Shown here in pieces: positions 1 to 7,346 of a stretch of 55,169 bases of DNA. Below the pieces are notes generated by a model. That model was not told the origin of the DNA and did no database searches. It worked only from the letters and a program-made list of their open reading frames with translations. The DNA is from Devosia sp. (GTDB taxonomy: Bacteria > Pseudomonadota > Alphaproteobacteria > Rhizobiales > Devosiaceae): contig JAHCJW010000008.1 of assembly GCA_026126125.1 (NCBI GenBank), positions 1-55,169 on the forward strand, read 5' to 3'. The translations under genes and the position numbers were made by a program. Within the stretch, counting starts at the first letter, position 1, and every line of letters starts with the position of its first letter.

Positions 1-252
1 CTCGACTTCGCCGCCGAAATCGGCGTGGCCGGGCGTATCGACGATATTGATGCGGGTATCCTTCCACATCAGCGAGGTCACCTTGGCCAGAATGGTGATA
101 CCGCGCTCGCGCTCGATATCATTGCTGTCCATGGAGCGCTCTTCGAGGCGTTCATTCTCGCGGAACGAGCCGGACTGCTTGAGCAGGACGTCGATCATGG
201 TGGTCTTGCCGTGGTCGACGTGGGCGATAATGGCAATATTGCGCAGGGACAT
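1..252 (-). CDS. typA: GTP-binding protein TypA/BipA, N-terminal part (cut by window edge)
   Basis: The first 84 codons of a translational GTPase of the EF-G/LepA superfamily, which binds ribosomes and affects stress and cold adaptation. The protein begins [18 protein letters not shown], which contains the G1 P-loop (AHVDHGKT). It continues with the switch I region RERGITI and the G3 motif [13 protein letters not shown] at the window edge. The start at 252 is the only one that gives the canonical N-terminus. The rest of the gene, about 520 codons, lies outside the window. Identity is clear from the motifs. Confidence 0.95.
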   Translation of the reverse strand, partial: MSLRNIAIIAHVDHGKTTMIDVLLKQSGSFRENERLEERSMDSNDIERERGITILAKVTSLMWKDTRINIVDTPGHADFGGEVE

Positions 253-375
253 GGGTACCAGGGCGTTGGCATGATCCAGCGGCAGCAAGGGGGCGAACGG
301 CCAAAAGCATGCGGGAAACGGGAAACGCCAGCCGCATGAGGGGCAGGCTGGCGCTTTTCAGGCCGCCTCTTACAG

Positions 376-400
376 AAAAACGACGCTTTTCACAAGCGTC
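376..400 (-). terminator. Rho-independent terminator downstream of the MarR gene
   Basis: On the minus strand a perfect 7-bp stem (GACGCTT / AAGCGTC) with a 5-nt loop is followed by G and five T residues. It lies about 50 bp beyond the MarR stop codon, in the right orientation to end that transcript before typA. Confidence 0.75.
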
Positions 401-448
401 CGCAGCGCAAAGGGGGAATGCAGGGCGCGCGGACACCGGCGAGGACGC

Positions 449-895
449 CTATTTTGCCTGCTCGAGCTGGATTTCGAGCACAGCGATGATCCGTCCGAGG
501 AGCGAGAGAAACGCCGCTCGCTCCTCGACCGTCAACTGCTCCAGCGCCAGCGCATTGGTGGCGGCGACCACGCGCTCGACCTCGGCAATGCATGCCAGCC
601 CCGCGGGCGTCAAACGCACCAGGGCGCTGCGGCCGTCATCGGGATTGGGCCGGCGGACGATGACCCCGGCCCGCTCCATGCGTTTGAGCGTGGCGGTCAT
701 GGTCGGCTGTTCCACCGCCGCGCGCTCGGCCAGGGCTTTCTGGGTCAGCGCCGTCCCATCGGCCAGAGCGAACAGCACCGGCATATAGGCCGGGCTGATG
801 CCCAGCGGCGCCAATTGCCGCTCCAGCGCGCGCGCGAACAGCCGTGCCGCCCAATTGGTCATGTAGCCAGCCGAGATTTCGCGGGTGAGGGGCAT
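449..895 (-). CDS. MarR family transcriptional regulator
   Basis: A 148-residue winged-helix regulator of the MarR family. The recognition region is visible around residues 50-90 (LTQKALAERAAVEQPTMTAT followed by the wing NPDDGRSALVRLT). Helices that would form the dimer interface flank it on both sides. MarR proteins usually repress a neighbouring divergent gene and are released by small phenolic or oxidising ligands. Here the divergent neighbour is a cytochrome b561, with only about 75 bp between the two starts, so that gene and the regulator itself are the likely targets. The ligand cannot be told from sequence. Confidence 0.9.
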   Translation of the reverse strand: MPLTREISAGYMTNWAARLFARALERQLAPLGISPAYMPVLFALADGTALTQKALAERAAVEQPTMTATLKRMERAGVIVRRPNPDDGRSALVRLTPAGLACIAEVERVVAATNALALEQLTVEERAAFLSLLGRIIAVLEIQLEQAK

Positions 896-930
896 TTACT
901 GAGTAGGCTCACTAAATATATAGTCAGCTA
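896..930. promoter_or_regulatory. Candidate MarR operator between divergent genes
   Basis: The short divergent intergenic region contains two dyads: TGAG-TAGG-CTCA (900-911) and ACTA-AATATA-TAGT (911-924). They overlap by one or two bases and sit directly upstream of the MarR start. Palindromes of this size next to a marR gene are typical autoregulatory sites. Binding is inferred. Confidence 0.5.
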
Positions 931-972
931 TCCATATCCCTCCCGTCGGGACAGGCCAAAGGATTTTCGAAG

Positions 973-1503
973 ATGTCGCTGAAAAGCACGCCGACCCAGT
1001 ATGGCACCGTGGCGGTGAGCCTGCATTGGCTTTCCGCGCTGGCCGTCATCCTTATGTTGATAAGCGGGCTGGTGCTGGCCGATAGCGCGGACCAGGCTCA
1101 GACCGCCATGCTGATCCGTTTCCATGTCGTTCTCGGCCTGACGGTGGGCGTCTTGACGCTGCTGCGCATTGTCTGGTGGCTCATCCTCGACAAACACCCG
1201 GCCCCGCTTGCCGGCACGAGCAAGGCGCAGGCCTGGTCCGCCCGCCTTGTGCATCTGGGGCTTTATGGCGCCATAATAGTCATGGTGGCGTCCGGTCTGG
1301 GCCTGGTGCTTCTGACCGGCGCCGTGCCGCAGATCGCCGCGGGCCTTGCGCTGCCCGATTTTTCCGCCGCCCCACCCTCGAAGGTGCACGGGCTCGTCGG
1401 CCGGCTGCTGATCCTATTGGCCCTCGGCCATATCGGCGCCGCGCTCTATCACCAGTTCATCCGCCGGGACAATCTCCTGTCACGCATGCGGTTCAAAGGC
1501 TAG
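973..1503 (+). CDS. Cytochrome b561 family protein
   Basis: A 176-residue inner-membrane protein of the bacterial cytochrome b561 family (COG3038), with four hydrophobic segments at about residues 15-37, 48-70, 92-118 and 138-160. The expected heme-ligand histidines are present: H18 (SLHW), H51 (RFHVVLG), one in KVHGLVGR and those in GHIGAALYH. Such proteins move electrons between quinone and periplasmic acceptors; some act as superoxide:ubiquinone oxidoreductases. It is divergent from the MarR gene, which probably controls it. The stop codon lies at the start of a dispersed palindromic repeat. Confidence 0.9.
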   Translation: MSLKSTPTQYGTVAVSLHWLSALAVILMLISGLVLADSADQAQTAMLIRFHVVLGLTVGVLTLLRIVWWLILDKHPAPLAGTSKAQAWSARLVHLGLYGAIIVMVASGLGLVLLTGAVPQIAAGLALPDFSAAPPSKVHGLVGRLLILLALGHIGAALYHQFIRRDNLLSRMRFKG

Positions 1504-1606
1504 AGCATGTCTGCCGAAATTGGCTCCGGTTTCGGGATAAAGACATGCGGAAAAACAAAGGTTTAAAGCGCAGGGAGCGAATCTGAAAGAAACGCGACGC
1601 GCTTTA
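1503..1606. repeat. Dispersed palindromic repeat (REP-like, Hyphomicrobiales type)
   Basis: The first half forms a nested hairpin: GCATGTCT (1505-1512) pairs with AGACATGC (1541-1548), and inside it CCGAAA (1514-1519) pairs with TTTCGG (1530-1535). The second half is bounded by TAAAGCGC (1564-1571) and GCGCTTTA (1599-1606). From memory, this layout resembles short intergenic repeats common in Hyphomicrobiales genomes. The last three bases supply the stop codon of the convergent gene at 1604-2506. Only one clear copy was seen in this window. Confidence 0.65.
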
Positions 1607-2506
1607 GGCGTTTGAGTTAGCAGCCAGTTCTTCAAGGCGCATCAGGATCCGCTCCCGTTCCGCGGCAAGCCCCTTATAGGCGAGTTGCTCGGGCGTCAGC
1701 GCCGCGATCTGGTGCTGGAGATGGGCGGCGATCTGCCCGGCCTCTTCATGCCGGGCCAAAGCATCGAGCCCGACGAGGCTGATGCGGATGGTAAAGACGA
1801 TGGCCCCGCTGCCCTCCAGTTTCCGCAAGGTCTGGCGCTCCACCCGCAGATAGACAGGATCCGCCCGCTCGCCCGGGCCGAAACGGCGTGTGTCCGGCCC
1901 GGCGCTATCGGGATGATAGAGGCGGCGATCGCCATAGAGCGACCAGTTCCAACGGATCATCGGCGTTTCGGCCCGCATGGCATCGAACATCCGCGCCATG
2001 ATCTGCGCCGGTCGCGTGCCCTTGCCGAAGCCGGGAACAGGCTCATGGATGGCATCGAGTTCCAGCCCCAGTTTTTCCCGGAGCACCCAGGAGGAAGGAA
2101 AGCTGAGGCTGGCGGCGGTCAGCCGCCACCGGGACGCATCGCGTTCAAGCAGCAGCAGATCGTCCTGCACGAGGCGCGCCGCGCGCGCCAGGGGAGGACC
2201 GCTGCCGGCGAGATCGACCGTTTCGCCTTCGGGCAAGAGGGCAATCCCATCGCCCCGGCGCACCCAGAGCTGGGGAAAGCGGCGCGGCAGATAATCGGCC
2301 AGCAGCGCCAGAACCTCGGCTTGCGCCGGTCGGCTTTGCGGCAATTCGGCAAAAATCTGGTCGTTGTGAGTTTGGTCCAACAGCGCCTTTTCGGCCAATT
2401 GCTCACGCAACTGGTCGTCGGGTGCCAGCCAATCTTCGGGATCGAGCGGACGGGTGCCGATCTGGAAGAGTTTGGCGGTGCCGTCTGCGGGCAAGGGTCG
2501 GGTCAT
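1604..2506 (-). CDS. Heme-dependent oxidative N-demethylase-like protein (DUF3445)
   Basis: A 300-residue protein of the DUF3445 / heme-dependent oxidative N-demethylase family (PF11927), whose characterised members oxidise methylated amines with a PAS-like heme domain. Family signatures are present: LVQDDLLLLE (about residues 111-120), FPSSWVLREKLG then IHEPVPG (about 136-160), and RVERQTLRKLEGSGAIVFTIRI near the C-terminus. The length matches the family. The substrate cannot be inferred, because no methylamine genes lie nearby. The TAA stop is formed by the end of the dispersed repeat. Confidence 0.8.
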   Translation of the reverse strand: MTRPLPADGTAKLFQIGTRPLDPEDWLAPDDQLREQLAEKALLDQTHNDQIFAELPQSRPAQAEVLALLADYLPRRFPQLWVRRGDGIALLPEGETVDLAGSGPPLARAARLVQDDLLLLERDASRWRLTAASLSFPSSWVLREKLGLELDAIHEPVPGFGKGTRPAQIMARMFDAMRAETPMIRWNWSLYGDRRLYHPDSAGPDTRRFGPGERADPVYLRVERQTLRKLEGSGAIVFTIRISLVGLDALARHEEAGQIAAHLQHQIAALTPEQLAYKGLAAERERILMRLEELAANSNA

Positions 2507-2535
2507 GTCGAGGAGTGTAGCCGCACCCCTTGCCG

Positions 2536-2567
2536 AAAAGAAATGGGCGGAAACGAGGTTCCGCCCA
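2536..2567 (-). terminator. Terminator downstream of ppa
   Basis: A perfect 9-bp stem, TGGGCGGAA / TTCCGCCCA (2544-2552 and 2559-2567), with a 6-nt loop. On the minus strand it is followed by TTTCTTTT, just after the ppa stop codon. Confidence 0.8.
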
Positions 2568-2576
2568 GCAGAAATC

Positions 2577-3110
2577 CTACTTGGCGGCTTTGGCCAGTTC
2601 GATGGACTGGAGAATTACCCGCCGCGCATCTTCAATGCCGCCGACACGGTCGATCTTGGCCCATTTGCCCGGCTCGAGATCCTTGTAATGGGTGAAGAAA
2701 TGCTTGACCCGCTCGACCTGGATCTCCGGCATGTCGCTGATATCGAGGATATTGTCGTACATGCGGGTGAGCTTGGAAACGGGGACGGCGATGATCTTTT
2801 CGTCCTGGCCGCCATCGTCTTCCATGAACAGCACGCCGACCGGACGCGAGCGCACCACGGCGCCGGGCACCAGCGGACGCGAGTTCATCACGATCACATC
2901 GAGCGGATCGCCGTCGCCGCACAGGGTATGCGGCACGAAGCCGTAATTGCCCAGATAGCGCATGGGCGTATAGAGGAAGCGATCGACGAACAGGGCGCCG
3001 CTATCCTTGTCGATCTCATATTTGATCGGCTCACCGCCCAAAGGCACTTCGATGATGACGTTGAGCTCGTCGGGCAGATTCTTGCCGGTGGGGATCGCGT
3101 CGATGTTCAT
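2577..3110 (-). CDS. ppa: Inorganic pyrophosphatase (family I)
   Basis: A 177-residue soluble family I pyrophosphatase that hydrolyses PPi to two phosphates and so pulls biosynthetic reactions forward. The conserved metal-binding signature DGDPLDVIV is at about residues 66-74. The substrate-contacting elements [23 protein letters not shown] and [15 protein letters not shown] are all present. Length and motif order are normal for bacterial Ppa. It is transcribed alone, with its own terminator. Confidence 0.97.
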   Translation of the reverse strand: MNIDAIPTGKNLPDELNVIIEVPLGGEPIKYEIDKDSGALFVDRFLYTPMRYLGNYGFVPHTLCGDGDPLDVIVMNSRPLVPGAVVRSRPVGVLFMEDDGGQDEKIIAVPVSKLTRMYDNILDISDMPEIQVERVKHFFTHYKDLEPGKWAKIDRVGGIEDARRVILQSIELAKAAK

Positions 3111-3204
3111 GGGTTCTTCAAGTCCGGTTGTTCAAGGGGGGCGGAACGGAGGCAGGTTCTGCCGCCATACCGCCCCGAAGGCAAGCCGGAAAACCGCTTG
3201 CGCC

Positions 3205-3654
3205 TTATTTGACGATCAACACCGGTATTTCGGCATGGGCCAGAACTTCGGCCGCCTGGCTGCCCAGCAGCAGGCGCTTGAACCCCCGCCGCCCATGCGA
3301 GCCCATGACGATGGTATCGGCATTTTCCTTTTTGGCCAGATCGAGAATGGCCTCGGCGGGCCGGGTGCGCGCGGCATGCACCGTCTTGGCTTCAATGCCG
3401 GCCGCCTCGGCCTTGGCCTTGGCCGCCAGGAGGATCTTGCTGGCTTCGGCGGTATAGCTCTCCTCGAGCCGGGCGATGACCGGGCCGGCATCGATGGCGC
3501 CGAACCCGCCACTGCCGATGCCGGTGGCGACCGGGTCGGTGGCGGTGACGATGGTGATCTTGCCGCCATAGGCCTTGGCCAGATCGAGGCCGGCGCTGAC
3601 CGCCTTGTCGCCCAATTCGGACCCGTCCGTCGCGATGAGCAGAGATGTGAACAT
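3205..3654 (-). CDS. Universal stress protein (UspA family)
   Basis: A 149-residue single-domain universal stress protein. The start at 3654 (MFTSLLIATDGSE) is chosen because a strong AAGGAGGA ribosome-binding site lies 7 bp upstream; a longer frame starting at 3681 has no such site. The ATP-binding signature G-2x-G-9x-G-S is intact near the C-terminus (MGSHGRRGFKRLLLGS), so it should bind ATP, like UspFG-type proteins. Its trigger cannot be read from sequence. Confidence 0.92.
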   Translation of the reverse strand: MFTSLLIATDGSELGDKAVSAGLDLAKAYGGKITIVTATDPVATGIGSGGFGAIDAGPVIARLEESYTAEASKILLAAKAKAEAAGIEAKTVHAARTRPAEAILDLAKKENADTIVMGSHGRRGFKRLLLGSQAAEVLAHAEIPVLIVK

Positions 3655-3739
3655 GTCTATCCTCCTTGCTTTGCCCAGCATAATCCCTGCATGCTCAAGG
3701 GCAATTGATCTGAATCATCAACAGGGCGAGGGTGACCCG

Positions 3740-4312
3740 ATGTCGCTGTCCCGTTCGGCTTTTCCCGCCGGTCTGCTGCTGGCCCTATTGGGATGGGCGG
3801 GGGCCACGGCCAGCGCCCAGGCGGGCTTTACCAGCGCCTATACCGATCTCGACCTCGCCCAGTGTCTCGTGCTCGAGGCCGACGATTTCAGCGCCAGCTG
3901 GGCCTGCCCCGGCTATAAGGGCTTTCCGCTCAGAGTGCAGGAAGGCGATCTGCGCTTTTCGCTCAGCTATGGCTTCGATCCCGACGCCGACAGCCCGGGC
4001 TTTCAGACCCTGCCACCCTTCAATTCGCTCGGCGAAAAGCTCGAATGGCGCCTCTCCAACGCCTCGGGTCGCTGGTTTCCCATCGCCACCATCGTGCGCT
4101 ATCATACCGCCGACCCGGAAACCGGCAAGGACAAGGGACAAGTGCTGGTGGTGACCCAGATCGCCAAGGGCAATTCCTGCCACATCGCCTATATCGACGC
4201 GCTGGCCAACACGGACGCCAACATCCTGGCGCGCACGGCGGCCGACAAGGCCGGCGATTTCGACTGCCTGCAGGACGAACCTGAAATCATCGGCGCTTTT
4301 TCGGCCTATTGA
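3740..4312 (+). CDS. Secreted hypothetical protein
   Basis: 190 residues, function not recognised. The start at 3740 is preceded by GAGGG and gives a typical signal peptide (residues 1-29: SRSAF then a leucine/alanine-rich core ending ATASAQA). The mature part is about 160 residues, acidic, with four cysteines that could form two disulfides (DLAQCLVLE, SWACPGYKG, NSCHIAYID, DFDCLQDE). The pattern suggests a small periplasmic protein in which a near-N-terminal 'LAQC' precedes a 'W.C.G' motif. It overlaps the convergent TerB-like gene by 7 bp. Confidence 0.75.
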   Translation: MSLSRSAFPAGLLLALLGWAGATASAQAGFTSAYTDLDLAQCLVLEADDFSASWACPGYKGFPLRVQEGDLRFSLSYGFDPDADSPGFQTLPPFNSLGEKLEWRLSNASGRWFPIATIVRYHTADPETGKDKGQVLVVTQIAKGNSCHIAYIDALANTDANILARTAADKAGDFDCLQDEPEIIGAFSAY

Positions 4313-4758
4313 TCCTCGGCTTGCTCGGCGCGGCCGCGGATCTGGTTGCGCAGCACGGTGCGATCGCGACTGGAGACGCCGATCAGCTCGGCGATGCGCC
4401 AGACCATGTTGTCCTCGAGCTCGTGATTGTTGCGGTCGGCGAACACCACCGTCCACATCATGCGGATGATCTCGATCCGATCCTCCATCGGCAATTGGAC
4501 GATGCCGGTGGTGAAGCGGTAAAAATCCACCGCCTCGGCGTCGCGTTGCCCCGCCTGCCGGATCAGTTTCTCGACGGCGTTTTCGTCCAGCTGATAATGA
4601 TCCATCAGCGCCCCGCGAATGGCCCGGCGCTCCTCATCCTTCATCGTGCCATCCACCGCCGCCAGATGCACCAGCAGCGCAGCCACGGATAATTTGGGAT
4701 CGTTGCCATCGACCGGACTTTCCGGCTTGGCGAACAGACGGGTCAGGGCCTCGAACAT
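4306..4758 (-). CDS. TerB-like tellurite-resistance family protein
   Basis: A 150-residue all-helical protein of the TerB/DjlA-N superfamily (PF05099 type). The characteristic acidic turn is at LLVHLAAVDGTMKDEERRAI (about residues 28-47), with the second one at VVFADRNNHELEDNMVWRIAELIGV. TerB-like domains bind divalent metal through these acidic loops. There are no other ter genes nearby, so a tellurite function is unproven; many alphaproteobacteria carry a solitary copy of this type. Confidence 0.8.
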   Translation of the reverse strand: MFEALTRLFAKPESPVDGNDPKLSVAALLVHLAAVDGTMKDEERRAIRGALMDHYQLDENAVEKLIRQAGQRDAEAVDFYRFTTGIVQLPMEDRIEIIRMMWTVVFADRNNHELEDNMVWRIAELIGVSSRDRTVLRNQIRGRAEQAEDQ

Positions 4759-4961
4759 GGCGGTCAGCCTCTAATCGGGGTGAAAACGAAAAACGATAAG
4801 CGATGCGCGCTGGGGGCAGGCCACTCAACACTTAGCCATCGCGCCGATTTGCTCAAGGACCCGCCCCGCCGCTCACGCGCTCTTGACCGGGGCTGATGCG
4901 CCCGGGCCACAGTTTTGCGGCGCGAAAGGGACTCGACTCTTGCCAGATTCGGAGTCTAAAT

Positions 4962-4976
4962 GTTCCTGTTTTGTTC
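4962..4976 (+). promoter_or_regulatory. Alphaproteobacterial LexA (SOS) box upstream of imuA
   Basis: GTTC-CTGTTTT-GTTC is an exact match to the alphaproteobacterial LexA consensus GTTC-N7-GTTC. It lies 17 bp before the imuA start and should make the whole cassette DNA-damage inducible. Confidence 0.9.
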
Positions 4977-4993
4977 ATATATGGTGCCTTGTC

Positions 4994-5791
4994 ATGCCGG
5001 CCCCGGATCGCCAACTGCGCCTCACCGCGCTGCGCGACATCATTGCCGATATCGAGCGTAAGCCGGCCCTGGCCGAGGCCGGCGCGCGCGCGATCCTGTC
5101 CGAAACCGGCTTTCCCCAGCTGCCCGGCGGCACGGTGCAGGACATTTTTCTTGATGAGACCCGCGATGCCGGAGCCGGCTTGGGATTTGCCCTCATGCAG
5201 GCGCGCGCCCTGCTCGCGGGAAAGCGCTCGGCGGTGCTGCATCTGCATCTGGCGCCGGAAGGGCAGGCCCTCGGCCTGCCCTATGGCCCGGGCCTCGAAG
5301 GCCTGATCGACCCGACCCGGCTGGTGCTGGTGCAGGCCCGAAATGCCGCCGATCTGCTCTGGGCCGCCGAAGAGGCGCTGTCCTGTCAGGCCGTGGCCGC
5401 GGTCATCGCCGATATGGCCGCCCGGCCGAAACTGCTCGATTTCACCGCCACGCGGCGGTTGAGCCTGCGCGCCGGCGAAAGCGGCGCCTCGCTGTTTTTC
5501 CTCCATTACGGGTCCTGGCGCCAGGCCAGCGCCGCCCAGATGCGCTGGCGGCTCACCCCCGAGCGCAGCGCCGCCCAGCCCTATGACGACCAGGCCCCCG
5601 GCGCCCCGCGCTGGCGGCTGCGCCTCGAGCGCGGCACCCTCGCAAACCACCGCACCGACTGGCTCCTGCAAGCAACGGAGAAGGGCCTTGCCACACTCTC
5701 AACTGAGCCTTTCGAGCCAAACCCTGCCCCAGCGGCGCTTTCTCATGCTCTTCCTGCCCCATTGGGCCACCGATTATCTCAAACGGCGTGA
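4994..5791 (+). CDS. imuA: ImuA, RecA-like subunit of the SOS mutagenesis complex
   Basis: A 265-residue protein of the ImuA family, the RecA/SulA-related partner of ImuB and DnaE2 in error-prone repair. The ATG at 4994 follows the SOS box closely, whereas a longer frame from 4883 would run through the operator. Typical segments are visible: LPGGTVQDIFLDE (about 36-48), the hydrophobic strand SAVLHLHLAPE, LGLPYGPGLEGLIDPTRLVLVQA (about 94-116) and FTATRRLSLRAGESG. The classical Walker A is degenerate, as is usual in ImuA. Its end overlaps imuB by about 100 bp. Confidence 0.9.
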   Translation: MPAPDRQLRLTALRDIIADIERKPALAEAGARAILSETGFPQLPGGTVQDIFLDETRDAGAGLGFALMQARALLAGKRSAVLHLHLAPEGQALGLPYGPGLEGLIDPTRLVLVQARNAADLLWAAEEALSCQAVAAVIADMAARPKLLDFTATRRLSLRAGESGASLFFLHYGSWRQASAAQMRWRLTPERSAAQPYDDQAPGAPRWRLRLERGTLANHRTDWLLQATEKGLATLSTEPFEPNPAPAALSHALPAPLGHRLSQTA

Positions 5792-7346
5792 CCCCGCCCT
5801 TGCCGGCCCCTTGGCGCTATACGAACGCATCAAGGGCGGCATGCGGCTGGTCGCCGTCGACCCCGAAGCCCGCCAGCATGGCGTGCGGCCGGGCCAGTCG
5901 GTGGCCGATGCGCGCGCCCTCCTGCCCCCGCTCACCCTACGGGAGATCGATTACCCGCTTCTTGAGGCCGGCTTTGGGGATCTGGCCGACTGGCACTCCA
6001 ATGCCAGCCCGCTCGTCGCCATCCTGACCGACAGGGCCCGGTTCGGCGATCTGGTGCTCGACATCACCGGAGTGTCGCATCTTTTCGGTGGCGAAGCCGC
6101 CATGCTGGAGCTGCTGCTGCAGCGCCTGCGCGCCTGCCATTACAGCGTGGCCGGCGCCATCGCCCCCACCATAGGCGCCGCCTGGGCGCTGAGCCATTTC
6201 GCCCGCAGTCAGGTGGCCGGCCCCGAAGCGCTGAGCGCCCGGCTCGATCCCCTGCCCGTAGCGGCGCTGCGGCTCGACCAGAACGATATCACCACCCTCA
6301 GCCAGATGGGACTGACCACGATCGGCCAGGTGCGCAGCCGGCCGCGCAAGCCGTTGCAGGCCCGGTTCGGCGCCGAATTGCTGCTCCGGCTCGACCAGGC
6401 CTATGGCGAGGTGGAAGAGCGGATGACCTCGCGCCTGCCGCCCATCGCCCACAGCGTCGAGCGGCGCCTGCTCGACCCCCTCATCCTGCTCGACGACGTG
6501 CTCGCCGTCACCCAGGATCTGGCGATCCGGCTCGCCCACGATCTGGAACGCCACGGGCGCGGGGCGCAGACCTTTCATCTCCTGCTCTATCGGGTCGACC
6601 ACAAGGTGATGACCCTCTCGCTCAACGCCGCCCGGCCCACGCGCGACCCGGCCCATATGCTGAGCCTGTTTCGCCATCGGGCCCAGCGTCTGGCCGGCGA
6701 ATACGATGCCGGCTTCGGCATCGATATGATGCGACTGGCCGCCGGGGCGCTCGAAGAGCTGGCGCCGACGCAGCTGGGGGCCTTTTCCATCCCGGGCGGC
6801 ATGGAGGATATCGACCGCCTGACCGACCGGCTCTCGAGCCGGCTGGGCGCGCCTGCCGTATTGCGCACGCAATTGAAAGCCAGCCACATTCCCGAGCGCG
6901 CGGCGCGCCTGGTGCCCGCCATCGCGGCAAGCGGTGTGACACAGGCCGCCCAGCCCAGTCTGACCCGGCCCCTGCGGCTTCTGCCGAGCCCCGAACCGGT
7001 GGCAATCAATGCCGAAGTGCCCGACGGGCTGCCCGCCTCGATGATCTGGCGCCGGCAGCGCTATCGGCTGATCAGGGGCGCCGGCCCCGAACGGCTGGGC
7101 GCCGAATGGTGGCGCAGCGGCGAAAGGCTCGAACTGGTGCCGCCACCGGCAAGCCCCGATCCGGCCAAGGCGCCCCCAGAGCCACCCCCCTATATCCCCG
7201 ACCTCAAGCGGCACGATCCGGAGGCCCAGACCCGGGATTATTACCGGGTCGAGGACGAGGATGGCCGCCGCTTCTGGGTGTTTCGCCTGGGGCTTTATGG
7301 CGGCCCGGACCTGCCCGTCTGGTATCTGCATGGATTTTTCGCATGA
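5688..7346 (+). CDS. imuB: ImuB, inactive Y-family polymerase-like protein
   Basis: About 552 residues. Family Y polymerase homologue that lacks the catalytic acidic residues and acts as a scaffold linking ImuA, DnaE2 and the beta clamp. The N-terminal region QRRFLMLFLPHWATDYLKRR, then DARALLPPL and VLDITGVSHLFGGE, fits ImuB. The start is uncertain. A TTG at 5688 has a GGAGAAG site at proper spacing, and an ATG at 5745 has no clear site. The stop overlaps the dnaE2 start (ATGA). It belongs to a three-gene SOS operon. Confidence 0.9.
   Translation: MPHSQLSLSSQTLPQRRFLMLFLPHWATDYLKRRDPALAGPLALYERIKGGMRLVAVDPEARQHGVRPGQSVADARALLPPLTLREIDYPLLEAGFGDLADWHSNASPLVAILTDRARFGDLVLDITGVSHLFGGEAAMLELLLQRLRACHYSVAGAIAPTIGAAWALSHFARSQVAGPEALSARLDPLPVAALRLDQNDITTLSQMGLTTIGQVRSRPRKPLQARFGAELLLRLDQAYGEVEERMTSRLPPIAHSVERRLLDPLILLDDVLAVTQDLAIRLAHDLERHGRGAQTFHLLLYRVDHKVMTLSLNAARPTRDPAHMLSLFRHRAQRLAGEYDAGFGIDMMRLAAGALEELAPTQLGAFSIPGGMEDIDRLTDRLSSRLGAPAVLRTQLKASHIPERAARLVPAIAASGVTQAAQPSLTRPLRLLPSPEPVAINAEVPDGLPASMIWRRQRYRLIRGAGPERLGAEWWRSGERLELVPPPASPDPAKAPPEPPPYIPDLKRHDPEAQTRDYYRVEDEDGRRFWVFRLGLYGGPDLPVWYLHGFFA

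Noticed and set aside
1685..2695. A 336-codon plus-strand open frame
   Set aside because: It is antisense to the N-demethylase-like gene and the ppa end and crosses the ppa terminator.
5937..7331. A 464-codon minus-strand open frame
   Set aside because: Antisense shadow of imuB. Its composition is rich in Gly, Gln, His and Ala, as in other shadows.
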